Source: Gnetum montanum (taxonomy: Eukaryota; Streptophyta; Gnetopsida; Gnetales; Gnetaceae). Taken from it: a stretch of DNA of 27,284 nucleotides. Below, piece after piece: positions 1 to 8,911 of the stretch; position 1 is the stretch's first letter, and each line of letters opens with the position of its first letter. Location: the NCBI GenBank assembly GCA_015680685.1, contig MNCI01006882.1, positions 150,825 to 178,108 on the forward strand, given 5' to 3'. The notes beneath the pieces were generated by a model. That model was not told the DNA's origin, made no database searches, and saw nothing but the letters and a program-made list of their open reading frames with translations. A program made the position numbers and the translations under genes.

Positions 1-1571
1 ACTTCTGATGTCATCTTTTCAATAGGCAAAGTTTTCCTATTCACCATCTCTTTGAGTGGTGACTCTTCTTCATCCTCAGAAAATCTTACTCCCCTCTTCC
101 AGAGGGAAGGATCTCGGTTATACTCTTCTGCACTTTCTCTCTTCCATAGCTCATCTTCTTCCTTAGCAACTTGCTCCAATAGTCTTTGAATTTGATGGGA
201 CCTAAGCTCAAATAGTCTCCCTTGGGCATAAGTACCAAGGGTTCTTCTCATTTCATGCCTAAGCCCATCCACGAGATGACGCAGTTGATCCCTTTGCGAA
301 TAACCATGGCCAGGACAATGATGTAATAATGCATAATATTGGCCCATGGCAGCATCCAAGGGTTCATGTCCTCCTTGTTTCCAGCCTTTGATTTTCCTTC
401 GCAAGTTAGACACTCGGGAGTAGGTTTGGTACTTGTCATTAAATAGTTCTAACATAGTACTCCACCTACGAATGGATTCTGGTTCTAAAGACTAGTACTA
501 ACTTTCCACTTCTTTAACTAGTGTCCATGGAAACAACTTAATTTTGTACCATTCGTTCTCTATGTTTTGTACAGCACACGCATCATGGAATGCTTGTAAG
601 TGATTTTGAGGATCAAAGTCATATCCCCCTTCAAATCGTGGGAAATTTTTCATATCTAATCTCTTGATCCTACTATCTCTCTAGTGCCTTTTTGGAATTC
701 TAACAGCCTCAGGTATGTATAACATACTTTGAGTAGTGAGTAGGGGTTCATCGTGATCGTCTCGTCTATGGCATCTATGATGCCTACGTTGTTCCCTACT
801 CTCCCTTCTTCTATGTCGTGACTCTCTAGAGTGCCCTCGTCCCCTTTCCTAGTTGTTTCGTCTATGACTTCCACTTTGCCTACCTTTATCCCCATGGTCT
901 TTTTCTTTATGACCACATCTAGATATTGAAGGATAGAGTGAAGGAGATGATGAAGGTGAAGAAGAAGGAGAATCGTCACCATGATGGTGTCTGCTACCTT
1001 TTCTTCTGCGGTCTCGACCCCGATCGCGATTACAATCAGAATGTCCACCTTTATCATGAGTTCGTGTTCCTTTTTTGGATCCTTTGTGCCCATGGCTATC
1101 AGAACCTGGGTTATGAATAGTGGAATGAAGATCCTAATACACAACCCCTTGGCCAAAGTCAAGGGGAGGAACATCGTTATGTGGCTGACTACCTGAGGTA
1201 GGTTCACCACCCTCATTTTTGCTTGAGACATGTGGGGCATCCTGGGACCAGTTACCCTTCAAAGACTTATGATGTCTCTCTTGTTGCAAGTCCCTTTGAT
1301 GTTATGCCTCTGTGGGATGGTATTCTCTTAAGTCATGGTCTTGCACAACATATTTTGCATGTTACACTATGTTACCTTCTAAGTCTCACCAACATAGTTG
1401 TTCATCTTGATGGAGGATAAAGGTGAAGTTTGGTATATACTCATCAGGATGAATATATACCACTCGAACTTGTTGAGGGACTGGCAGATCAACGTCATGT
1501 GTATTACGTCGCTGATTGTTTTCTATTTCAGACCTACGTGATGAGGCAATTTCGTACGAAGAAGGAGACAT
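1..1571 (-). pseudogene. Gag of Element I (partial, stop-interrupted)
   Basis: Gag, the capsid and nucleocapsid precursor of an OTA-type Ty3/gypsy element. The ATG at 1571 opens MSPSSYEIASS, and the same frame holds the N-terminal block FTFILHQDEQLCW (about 1425-1387), an Arg/Ser/Asp/His-rich stretch (1046 to about 745), DEPLL, and a Retrotrans_gag-like core from about 653 (AFHDA, WSTMLELFNDKYQTY, LRRKIKGWKQ, HCPGHG). It then becomes Glu/Lys-rich down to the window edge. ATG codons at 1571 and 653 and the RS-like segment all agree in phase, so about 523 codons carry no net frameshift, only about eight in-frame stops. The first stop (TGA after QLCW) stands where Element 1 has Arg. Longer-looking open frames here, such as 1240-656, are shadows. 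The zinc knuckle and pol would lie left of the window. Confidence 0.85.
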
Positions 1572-1688
1572 ATTTGTCTATTCAATGTGCAATGTACTCT
1601 TGTTTGTTATTTCCTCAATCAACCCTAAGGGTTCGTTCCAATGATGTGAATGATTTCCTATGTTCTAGTTAGCGCACAAACAACTAAG

Positions 1689-1706
1689 TCCCCGGCAACG
1701 GTTCCA
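1689..1706 (-). promoter_or_regulatory. Primer-binding site, tRNA-Asp type (Element I)
   Basis: The plus strand reads tccccggcaacggttcca, which matches the 3' end of plant tRNA-Asp (ending GGCGCCA) except for two bases near the end. It lies one base from the LTR edge at 1708, the expected position for minus-strand priming. This fixes the element's orientation and the inner LTR boundary. Confidence 0.9.
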
Positions 1707-2049
1707 ATGATGAGTGGCGAGGTACCCTACACTCAACCATACGAATACAAGCGTTTCACGCATGATCCAGTCGAATTCCAAGGACTAAGTGCCTATACGC
1801 CTTTGTGGAACAAGGATGGGTTGGTTGATTGTTGTCTTCCCAAACTTACTTGTATGTCACGATTGTATGGTTAAGTAAGTTTGAGGCATATGATTTTTAT
1901 AGCTTTTATGTTTTTATGTCCTGCTACTAATAAGGGAGGAGAGAGAGAGATAACTAAGTGACTAATTTAACTTAACTATTGATTAACTAGGCTTTAAACT
2001 AATCCTAACACCAGTATCCGTTCTCACTTGCTATACACATCCTGAACCA

Positions 2050-2099
2050 GCGCAACACTACTGGGATTACCAAACGCTAATCGTTACTGGGTTACCAAG
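2050..2099 (-). repeat. Conserved two-unit tandem block of the LTR
   Basis: Two roughly 24 bp units side by side, each containing ACTGGG(A)TTACCAA. Equivalent blocks occur at about 9251-9299, 14992-15041, 21331-21393, 3551-3625 and 27239-27281. The block lies about 400 bp downstream of the TATA box in the transcribed orientation, so in the RNA leader or U5. Its function is unknown. Confidence 0.7.
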
Positions 2100-2370
2100 T
2101 GTTACACGCATGCTCGAAGTGATCATATTGTGTGTGCTAATAACAGAAATGTAAAGTGCATAAAATAAAATAAAATAAATGAAGAAGAAAATAAAATAAA
2201 TGAAATGAGTAAGAAAACAAATCTCAAGTGCTACAAGGATGAATCCAAGAGCTCGTCTTTATTGCCGTACACAAGGTGTGCTTAGGTACACAATGCTCGA
2301 ATAAAGATCCGTCCACACTTAGACCTCCTACTGCGGGCACTTGGAAAATACTCTAACTTGACTCCTAAAA

Positions 2371-2455
2371 GACTTCCCTTGAAAGACTTCCTTCCAAGAC
2401 TTCCTCCAAGACTTCTTCCCAAGACTTCCTCCCAAGACTTCTTCCTAGACTTCCT
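2371..2455 (-). repeat. Seven-unit 12-14 bp tandem repeat in LTR leader
   Basis: GACTTC starts at 2371, 2385, 2398, 2410, 2423, 2436 and 2448 with consensus GACTTC(C/T)TNCCAA. It sits just downstream of the TATA box in the transcribed orientation, so it would be in the 5' leader, reading as GGAAGTCTT repeats. It is absent from the other LTRs in the window. Confidence 0.8.
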
Positions 2456-2478
2456 CTAAATTATGTGCCTAGGCACTG

Positions 2479-2486
2479 TATTTATA
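2479..2486 (-). promoter_or_regulatory. TATA box of Element I LTR
   Basis: The minus strand reads GCCTATAAATACAG. LTRs at 9663-9672, 15405-15414, 3957-3962 and 21727-21732 have a TATA motif at the equivalent place. The tandem 23 bp repeats lie immediately upstream. Probable LTR promoter core; transcription start not determined. Confidence 0.6.
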
Positions 2487-2497
2487 GGCTTGGGAGC

Positions 2498-2589
2498 AAC
2501 TACTCTAATAATTAGAAAAACTGCCACTCTAATTTTAGAGAAGCTGCCACTCTAATTTTAGAGAAACTGCAACTCTAATAATTAGAATA
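2498..2589 (-). repeat. Four-unit ~23 bp tandem repeat upstream of TATA
   Basis: Units at 2498-2520, 2521-2543, 2544-2566 and 2567-2589. The middle two are nearly identical (CTGCCACTCTAATTTTAGAG); the outer two have AATAATTAGA in place of the centre. Position in U3 directly upstream of the TATA box is typical of LTR enhancer repeats. An enhancer role is inference. Confidence 0.75.
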
Positions 2590-2615
2590 AACCGCTAGAG
2601 TAACCACTCTCATCA

Positions 2616-3202
2616 GAAGGGTTAGAACATCTTCATTATAGAGGAAATCCACTTTGAAGCTTCTTGGAATAAGACTGGAAGATGGGGTCTACACTAGAAG
2701 GTACACTATTAGAACTAACAAAAATTACAAATCAACTTAACAGTTAAGTAATACTAATAATATTACTATTAATATAATAATCTACTATTAACCCATGAAT
2801 TTTTCTATATGTGGTATTCCTATAAGAATTTTAACATATGATGTTTGGAATATTCATGAGATTGATACTAACTTAAACTAGCCATCAAGGCCTCTTGGTT
2901 ATAAACCTGACCTGTATAGACCAATCCTCATGAATGTTTAATTTTTGGATTATATTTATAGCTAGCATCAAACCTATAGCTACCTTAGGTCCTATCTTCT
3001 CACTACAATCCTAGGTCTATTACTAACTACATGGCCACTATGTTAAGGAACCAACTTCGAGGTTAATCTAGATGATTGACCAACCATTTTTGTACTAGTT
3101 GCCTTGCTAGAAATCACGTGATTAATGAATCCTATTGATATTATTTGCATCACTACTAGGTTGATAGACCAACTCCAAAGTTAACTTTCATAACTAACCA
3201 AT
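2616..3202. other. Unassigned flank between two retroelements
   Basis: About 590 bp of AT-rich sequence between the outer edge of Element I's LTR and the outer edge of Element 1's 3' LTR. Every frame has stops, and I see no recognisable domain, PBS or terminal repeat. Without Element 1, this sequence would join the sequence right of 21825. It may be an older element or non-genic DNA. Confidence 0.5.
3198..3202. repeat. Left target-site duplication of Element 1 (imperfect)
   Basis: CCAAT directly outside the 3' LTR; the right side, 21826-21830, is CCAAC. Four of five bases agree, as expected for an old 5 bp duplication with one later change. Confidence 0.6.
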
Positions 3203-4060
3203 TAATGAGCAATGGGTATTCCCTATGCCCAACAATATGAATCTCTAGCATGTATGCACAATTTGGTCAAATTTCATGGACTTCTTTATCTAAGTGGCTT
3301 ATATCCTTAAACAGTAAAAGACATGGTTATTAGTCATCGTCTTTCCAATTATCACTTGTGTTAATTTATTTGTATGGCTAAGTATGATTAAGATGTAAAA
3401 TATTTATTTTTATAAATTTTTATTCTCCTCTTTATTTGTAAAATAATTAAATAAGTGAAGGGTTGAATATTTAATTTTTATAATTAATCACCTAAACTAT
3501 CATTGACGTGTAGCATCCATTCCCACTTTTCCTACATTTCTTGAACGTATGCTAACACTACTAGGTTATGAAGTTTTTACTACTAGGTGTACCAAGCATT
3601 CACCATTGACATTACTGAGCATTAGTATGTTATGCTTGAAGTGGTCATACTCATGTTACTTATGAATAAAATTATTAAATGAATAAGGACAAGAAAGTAA
3701 ACTACATTCAAATTAAAATACTAGAATATAAACTAATCCAAGTGTTGCAATGGATAGAAGAAATCTCGATTTTATTATCGTTCATGAAACTATGTCCAAT
3801 TATATATTTCATTCAAATAAAATTCCATAGAATTCACTCAATCCATGTTATGGACACTATAAGGAAAAATTTTGCTGGGTTCTATGAGAAGAAACTACAA
3901 GATTTTGGCTAAGGAATTGATCAAGTGATGTCATAAAAACAGCTGGTGTACATACTTATATAGGCTTTGGAAGAATTAGTGTGGACACACATGTGCCAAT
4001 GCATCCTAAGATGCATTAATAGGGATGTGTCGATGTAGCTGCCTTATTGATGCTTCATAA
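3203..4060 (-). mobile_element. 3' LTR of Element 1
   Basis: 858 bp, aligning along its length with 20977-21825. The first bases are taatgagcaatggg where the 5' LTR has tgatgagcaatggg, so the terminal TG/CA has mutated. The other end, cttcata, corresponds to cttcatca. A TATA motif (TATATAAG on the minus strand) lies at about 3957-3962 in the shared string catacttatataggctttgg. A plus-strand 77-codon frame at 3679-3912 also occurs in the other LTR but does not look like a gene. Confidence 0.85.
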
Positions 4061-4070
4061 TACCTCCACG
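4061..4070 (-). promoter_or_regulatory. Polypurine tract of Element 1
   Basis: The minus strand reads CGTGGAGGTA directly before the LTR edge, matching TGTGGGGGTA in the same place in Element 2. This is the expected position of the plus-strand primer for reverse transcription. Confidence 0.65.
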
Positions 4071-4315
4071 ACTGATTGAAAATTCATCATCAAGTGAACA
4101 AAAATGGGATTGAGTATCTTACAAAATTTGGGGAAGTATGGATCTTACTATCTAACTCTAAAAAATAAAACAACTCTTGAGTACCATTTTGTATGCATAC
4201 AAAATTGGTGCAATTTATAAAGAATTTTGACTTTTGGACAAAAATTGGCAGGTGCTTGTTGGATGGATGGAGTTGAGATGAAGTCTACCCTATTGGAGGT
4301 CTAGGCTACCTTGTT

Positions 4316-5556
4316 GTTGCCACCAATAATTGAAACACATCCAAGAGTGCCTTCATCTTTTTCTCCTTGTCCCATGGGTTGCGAATGATCCAAGCTACTT
4401 TGCTTAGATGAGTTATTGCAGGTACATCCCATGAGTATAATAGTGAGGAAAACATCCTTTTTACATTGATAAACTAGGCTACAAGTTATTTGCATTTGAT
4501 GTAGAACATACAAACAAGGTTTTGTAGCTCTGGGTAGCCATTCATTTTCTTGGCCAGGTTCTCAGTAATAGATAGTTGATTAGTGAATTTTCTTTTGAGA
4601 ATTTCAAGCTCCACGTTGACAACTTCCAACTTCTACTTATTCTCTTTGTAAGAGTTGGTCACCTACTTCTCTAATTCTATTTTGGACCTTCCTACTATTA
4701 GCATTGCCAAGTTTTCATATCAAAGGTTAGTAAGTTCCATGTATTCAGGCATCTTCTCAATATGCAATTCCTTCATGCATATCTCCATTTGGTTATATGT
4801 GTTGAGTCCATCAAGGATGGGCTTCCATACATCACCTCTTTTTTGAAGTTACTAGAGGGCTTCATTCATCTTCAAATTCTTTTTCTTTTCATTGACTCCC
4901 TTGAACATCTTAACCTAGTTCCAATAATGATTCTTAACCTGTTCATATTTCAAAGCCTTATTTTTCTAGATGGTTATCTTAATTGTAGTCTTTTGGTAAA
5001 GAGTGCAAACCTTCTCCATTAAGATATTCCTATTTTCTATAGCCAACCTTCTCAAGTCTATGCTTACATTGACAAGGTATTCTTATTGTTGGTGAATGTA
5101 TTCTACCATTTGATCCTTTTGCTACTCGGCATTTCATAAGCAATGATTTTCTCAAGTTAGCATTAGATTTTTATTGCGAACCCAATAAAGGTCATGGTTA
5201 TTGGAATTTATCATTTCTTTTGATAGTGAAGTCTCAAAAATCACCATTTCCTTAGCATTATCAACCTCTTTGTATTTCTACAAAAGTTGTTGAAAAGCCT
5301 TATTCTTGGTTAGTTTTGACCTAAGAATGGTAGAGTCTAACAAGTAGGCTCAAAGTTGTACAACCTTAATAGCTAACCATTGATTGCTAATGGTGGCCTT
5401 CTCAAGTTATGCTTTTTCAATCTAGAGCTTATCCCTTATCTCTTGCAGCTATGACTGGGTAGCTGATATGTCTTTTAGGAGATCAAAAATCTATGTTATT
5501 CATTGCCTAGATCTAACTAGTTGTTTCAACACTTATTTATGTTGAGATGCACTCAT
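4316..5556 (-). pseudogene. Accessory ORF of Element 1, coiled-coil half
   Basis: Unrecognised protein in the env position, downstream of integrase and in the same orientation. From a possible ATG at 5556 (MSASQHK) one frame continues to about 4491, roughly 355 codons with no net frameshift: codons at 5556, 5448, 5019 and 4545 are in phase. It is rich in Lys, Glu, Asn, Gln and Leu, poor in Gly and Pro, and has heptad-like stretches (LEILKRKFTNQLSITENLAK, RRLAIENRNILMEKV), so a long coiled coil is likely. About 20 stops occur, most plausibly CAA/CAG to TAA/TAG or CGA to TGA. A shift near 4500 leads into a short C-terminal tail (HSQPMGQGEKDEG) ending near 4316. No transmembrane segment was seen, which argues against a classical envelope protein. 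Confidence 0.6.
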
Positions 5557-5899
5557 CCTTTTGCTCCTTACTCTTGCTTATGCTTATACATCTGCCATGA
5601 CAACAACATCAAGGAAAAATGCAATAAGAGTAGTTAAAGCTTCTCCAATATGATCCGCCACCACCTATGCTACTATCTCTTGGACCTTATGTGACATAAC
5701 CAAGACTATTACTCCCTCTCCTTCTTCTAGTATTACAAAGAAAGTTGTTACATTTCTAGAAGTTTTAGGAGATACTTCTCTGGCACTAGGATTAGAAGAA
5801 TGGATGGCTAGTCTTTTTATGAAGAGATCAAAGGTGTCATATCATTGTTCAAATAGCTAATGATTCTTGTGACCTCATTTAGATGGCTCATGACTGGTC

Positions 5900-7003
5900 A
5901 ATACATTGAAGATTCTCCACCACCTATGAATGCTTGTTTTTGTTACAACTACTACTTAGGTATTTTCTTTGGTGCTATAAGTGATGGTGGTGATGGTGGT
6001 TGCTCCTCCTTTTGAAGCTTGGCAGAAGCTTTATCTTTCATTATTTCCTACAATGAAGTGGCAGGAGCTTTGTAGACCACATCATTAAAATAGTAGGCTA
6101 TCCCTCCCCTTTTATGTAATTTTTTGATGAGGCATGCGAAAGGGAGTGTCTCCCTACCTTTCTCATTCTCCTTGAAACACTTCTCTATTTTAAAGAAGAT
6201 GAATTGCAGTAGGTTGACTAGAAATTTTCTGCTTGGAGTTGCACATGCCTTAGTAGAGAAGGCTATGATCTTGCTTGGTCTCACCATTGGATTGACATGG
6301 TAGGCTACAATTTTAAAATATGCTTTCTTTGCCTTACTGAGGGCATTGTACTCCTTATGGTTAACTCCATAGCATCATTAAATGCACTTTTTCCTAGCTT
6401 ATAGATATGCTTGTGTAGATATTTTTGCTAGTGTTGGACATTTCAAAGGCCTCTGCAATTACCTCAATTGAGTAAAAGATGGTGATGTCCTTGATATTAA
6501 TAGTGACATCTCCCTATCAGTTATTCCAAAAGAGATAAGTGTCTCCCATGTACCATTCTTCACTCTTCAAGAGAATGATCCATAGTGGAGATCCCTGGAG
6601 TTGCATCCTAATCTTTTCTAGTGTAAGCTCTAGGAACAGTTCAAATTTTAGCTCTTGAAGGATGAAGCTATGAATTTTGTTGGTGTGAACCTTTTCCAGA
6701 AAAACCTCTATGAGTATGACCTTAAGATTACACTGTGGTCTTGGGAAAACATCTTTTTTGATTACCTTGTATTTGTTATTGGAATCTAACGGATAAATTC
6801 CACCTTAGGCCCCCCACGTAGGGGTTTAGTATCATGGGTAGCCTCAACTACTTACTCATGGGGTTGTTATTGTAGTTGCTATTATTATCCACTTCCACCA
6901 CATGATCAAATTTCCTTGGGCTGCAATGGCCCTTCTACCTGTAATTCTCTCTTGGGTACCATCTACGATCACAAACATAACCTAGGATTAGTTTCTTAGG
7001 CAT
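5900..7003 (-). pseudogene. Accessory ORF of Element 1, N-terminal half
   Basis: Upstream half of the accessory ORF, broken by stops and at least two frameshifts. A candidate ATG at 7003 opens MPKKLILGYVCDRRWYPRE. Conserved-looking coding then appears in another frame from 6804 to 6517 (95 codons, with KVIKKDVFPRPQ and ILLKSEEWYMGD) and beyond to about 6400, and in a third frame from about 6363 to 6048 (KACATPSRKFLVNLLQFIFF, then LPFACLIKKLHKRGG). The last segment recalls the plant-specific 'putative plant transposon protein' accessory domain, which has a similar hydrophobic helix followed by an LPFG.LIT-like motif; this is a memory-level resemblance. Past a TAG at 6048 the frame continues into a Lys/Pro-rich linker (EEQPPSPPSLIAPKK) leading to the coiled-coil half. 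No catalytic motif is recognised. Confidence 0.45.
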
Positions 7004-8159
7004 AATCTTTGTTTCCTTTGGATACCTTCCTTTATTTGATTGGGGTATATTTATTAGTTAAAATGTCAAGATTTATTGTTAAGTCCTTATTTAGTGATCA
7101 AAAGCATATAATATTATTTTATTCATGCTTTAATAGACATTAATTATTGATATGAATTCTTGTGATAATTAATTTACTATTATTTTAATATCTTATCCTT
7201 GAGGATTTAGAAAATTTTTTAAAACATTTTCTATAACAACCTAGTGTTTGATGTCCTCACAACATAAAGCATACCTTCACTAGCTCGAGGATCGAAGAAC
7301 GAGTGAAATCGATTAAACAAGTGAGAAGTTATGGCTCTTGGAAGGCTCTGAGCTCTAAAAATTTGCAAATCCTTCTTGTGTATTTGTGAGAAAATGTGAA
7401 GAATGAGCTAAGTGTTGCCTGTATTTATAGGATTCTCATGCTATATCAACGAGGATGCATTGAAGGGGCTACATCAACTAATCTAGTTGCATTGACCTCA
7501 AAATAATAGCTAATTTTTTTCAAGCCCTTCTTCTAGCACCAAAAAAGGAACTGTTGGTGACCATTTGGAACTGCCAACATTTCCTTTGGCCTTATGACTG
7601 GGATCATGAGAAATGAAGGTGTTCCTTCAAACTTGAATTTAGGTGTTTATTGGTCTCTGGAAACACCGTAGCCTAGATGTCTCCAAATAAACTTAGTGGT
7701 AATAGAGAAAACTAAGCGTAGATTTATGTTTGCTATTATGAATGTTGAAATGGTTGGGTTTATGTATGAAACTGTATATGGCTATTATAAAAGAAATTCA
7801 ACTCGCCTTGTTGAATATTGTGATTCATTCAAGATTCCTATTTTGTCAAGTCACTTAGTCTATATAGTCCCTATAATATGTTGCTTGAAACAAATAAAAT
7901 TTCACTAAAATGCTTAAGCACAATTCTGGAAAAATCTACTCGTTTTCCTCAAAGAGAAAGATTTGCAAGAAAAATAGAAATAGAGTGAGATCCAATGGAT
8001 TTTAAAAGAAGAAAAATATTTTATCATCATCAAAATATTATGGTAGATGGATATCTCCATCATGACTATGTTGGAAAGATGAGATTTAGAAAATGAAGCA
8101 AGCTTGTTCTTGATCAAAGTTGTTAGTATTATGGATGGTTACTTGGAAGTCCATGAATG
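7004..8159 (-). other. Non-coding spacer between integrase and accessory ORF
   Basis: About 1.15 kb with stops in all minus frames and no pol homology. It contains a TATA-like motif (7422-7429), a leader-like segment and an AT-rich stretch (7020-7240). Plus-strand frames at 7696-7908 and minus frames at 8117-7914 show no recognisable domain. It could be an element-internal promoter region, or the remains of an inserted LTR of another family; no clear terminal repeats were seen. Confidence 0.5.
7422..7429 (-). promoter_or_regulatory. Candidate internal TATA box upstream of accessory ORF
   Basis: The minus strand reads TCCTATAAATACAGG, followed by a C/A/T-rich leader-like stretch. A donor-like GAAG|GTATGC occurs at 7278-7269 and an AT-rich segment precedes the candidate ATG at 7003. 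This resembles a plant pol II promoter with a 5'-UTR intron. A TATA-bearing LTR relic would look similar. Confidence 0.35.
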
Positions 8160-8906
8160 ATTTAAGTTGGCCGATGTTGACTAGCATGTGCTTTTGAGGG
8201 CTTTTTGAATAGTAAATTGTGATCATCTCAGAAGAAAAGGTTGAGGGTATGATGTAAGATCCTTTTCATAATGTTTAAAATTTAGTTCGTTGTTGCCATA
8301 CATGGGACTCTAATATAGAATCTTATCTCCTAGCTTGAACATAAATTTTCTTATTTGTTGCTTATTGTATGCCTTATGTACTTTATTCATCAATAAAAGT
8401 AATCTTCTATTTTCATCTAGCATGTTAAGTGTCATGAGTTATTCCTCTTGCACTAGATTAATGTCTAAGTCATGTTCACTTATAGTTGAGAGTGTATGGA
8501 ATTTAGTTTGAATAAGAAGTTTAGGTAACTTTCCATACACTAATTCATAGGGGAAATAGTCTATAGGAAGTTTTCATGTTGAGTGATATGCCCAAAGGGC
8601 ATCATTGAGTTTGGTGCTCTAATATTTCCTATATCTATTGATAGTTCATGTTGGAATTTGAGTGATCTCCTAATTGGTGACCTTTGTTTGACCTTTGGCT
8701 TAAGGGTGATAAGGTGTTATGAGTTTATGTTGCACTCTCAAGCATTGCATTAACCTACGAAAAGTAGAATCTGTAAAATATGTCCCATTGTTAAAAATTA
8801 ATGCTCTAGGCACACCAAGCTTGTCTGCCACCTATTGTTGAAAGAAACGAGCTACAGTAGTAGAAGTACAATTAGAAATGGCTACAGCTTCAGCCCCCTT
8901 GGTACA
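8160..8906 (-). pseudogene. Integrase of Element 1, 3' part of catalytic core and C-terminal domain
   Basis: Integrase inserts the cDNA copy into the genome. This part follows the break caused by Element 2: CTKGAEAVA, then LGVPRALIFNNGTYFT, ITPYHP, GQTKVTN, KLNDALWAYHST, then YELVYGKLP and the linker to the C-terminal region. The second catalytic Asp is Asn (codon 8792-8790) and the catalytic Glu is Lys (8684-8682). The spacing between these two is 35 residues, as in the DD35E family. Several stops and small shifts are present. The C-terminal end near 8160 is approximate. Confidence 0.85.
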
Positions 8907-8911
8907 CTAGT
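8907..8911. repeat. Left target-site duplication of Element 2 (CTAGT)
   Basis: CTAGT abuts the LTR at 8912 and is repeated exactly at 15560-15564 beyond the other LTR. Removing Element 2 and one copy joins the integrase sequence on either side, which confirms insertion and both outer LTR boundaries. Confidence 0.92.

Larger units (their letters stand above)
1708..2615 (-). mobile_element. 5' LTR of Element I
   Basis: A 908 bp LTR. On the plus strand it begins TGATGAGTGGCGAGG next to the PBS and ends CTCTCATCA at 2615, so the transcribed strand runs TGATGAG...CTCATCA with TG/CA ends. Length and terminal motifs match the other LTRs here (868, 921, 858 and 849 bp). It contains a TATA box, two sets of short tandem repeats and the tandem block shared by all the OTA LTRs. 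Its inner half is richer in CpG than most of the window, which suggests a younger copy. The outer boundary rests on analogy, because the partner LTR lies outside the window. Confidence 0.8.

Noticed and set aside
656-1240. 194-codon minus-strand open frame, the longest in the window
   Set aside because: It is in a different phase from the conserved Gag frame, which runs through the same bases with RS-like sequence and leads into the Gag core. It is open only as a shadow.
2371-2455. Regular short repeats that could suggest a CRISPR-like array
   Set aside because: Units are 12-14 bp and contiguous without spacers, inside a plant LTR; this is a simple tandem array.
3679-3912. 77-codon plus-strand frame inside the 3' LTR, with an equal-length counterpart at 21454-21687 in the 5' LTR
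   Set aside because: The two LTRs were identical at insertion, so a shared frame is expected. The differences show no excess at third codon positions by eye, and Element 2's LTR has a stop after a few codons.
4762-5022. Plus-strand 86-codon hydrophobic frame that could pass for a membrane protein
   Set aside because: It is the antisense of the coiled-coil accessory ORF; complements of Lys/Glu/Asn codons give Phe/Leu/Ile-rich shadows.
7233-7260. TATAACAACCTAGTGTTT resembles the LTR-like start TGTAACATCCTAGTGTTT at 23082 on the minus strand
   Set aside because: Similarity ends after about 18 bases and no partner end or target duplication was found. LTR starts are often alike, so this is not enough to call an inserted LTR.
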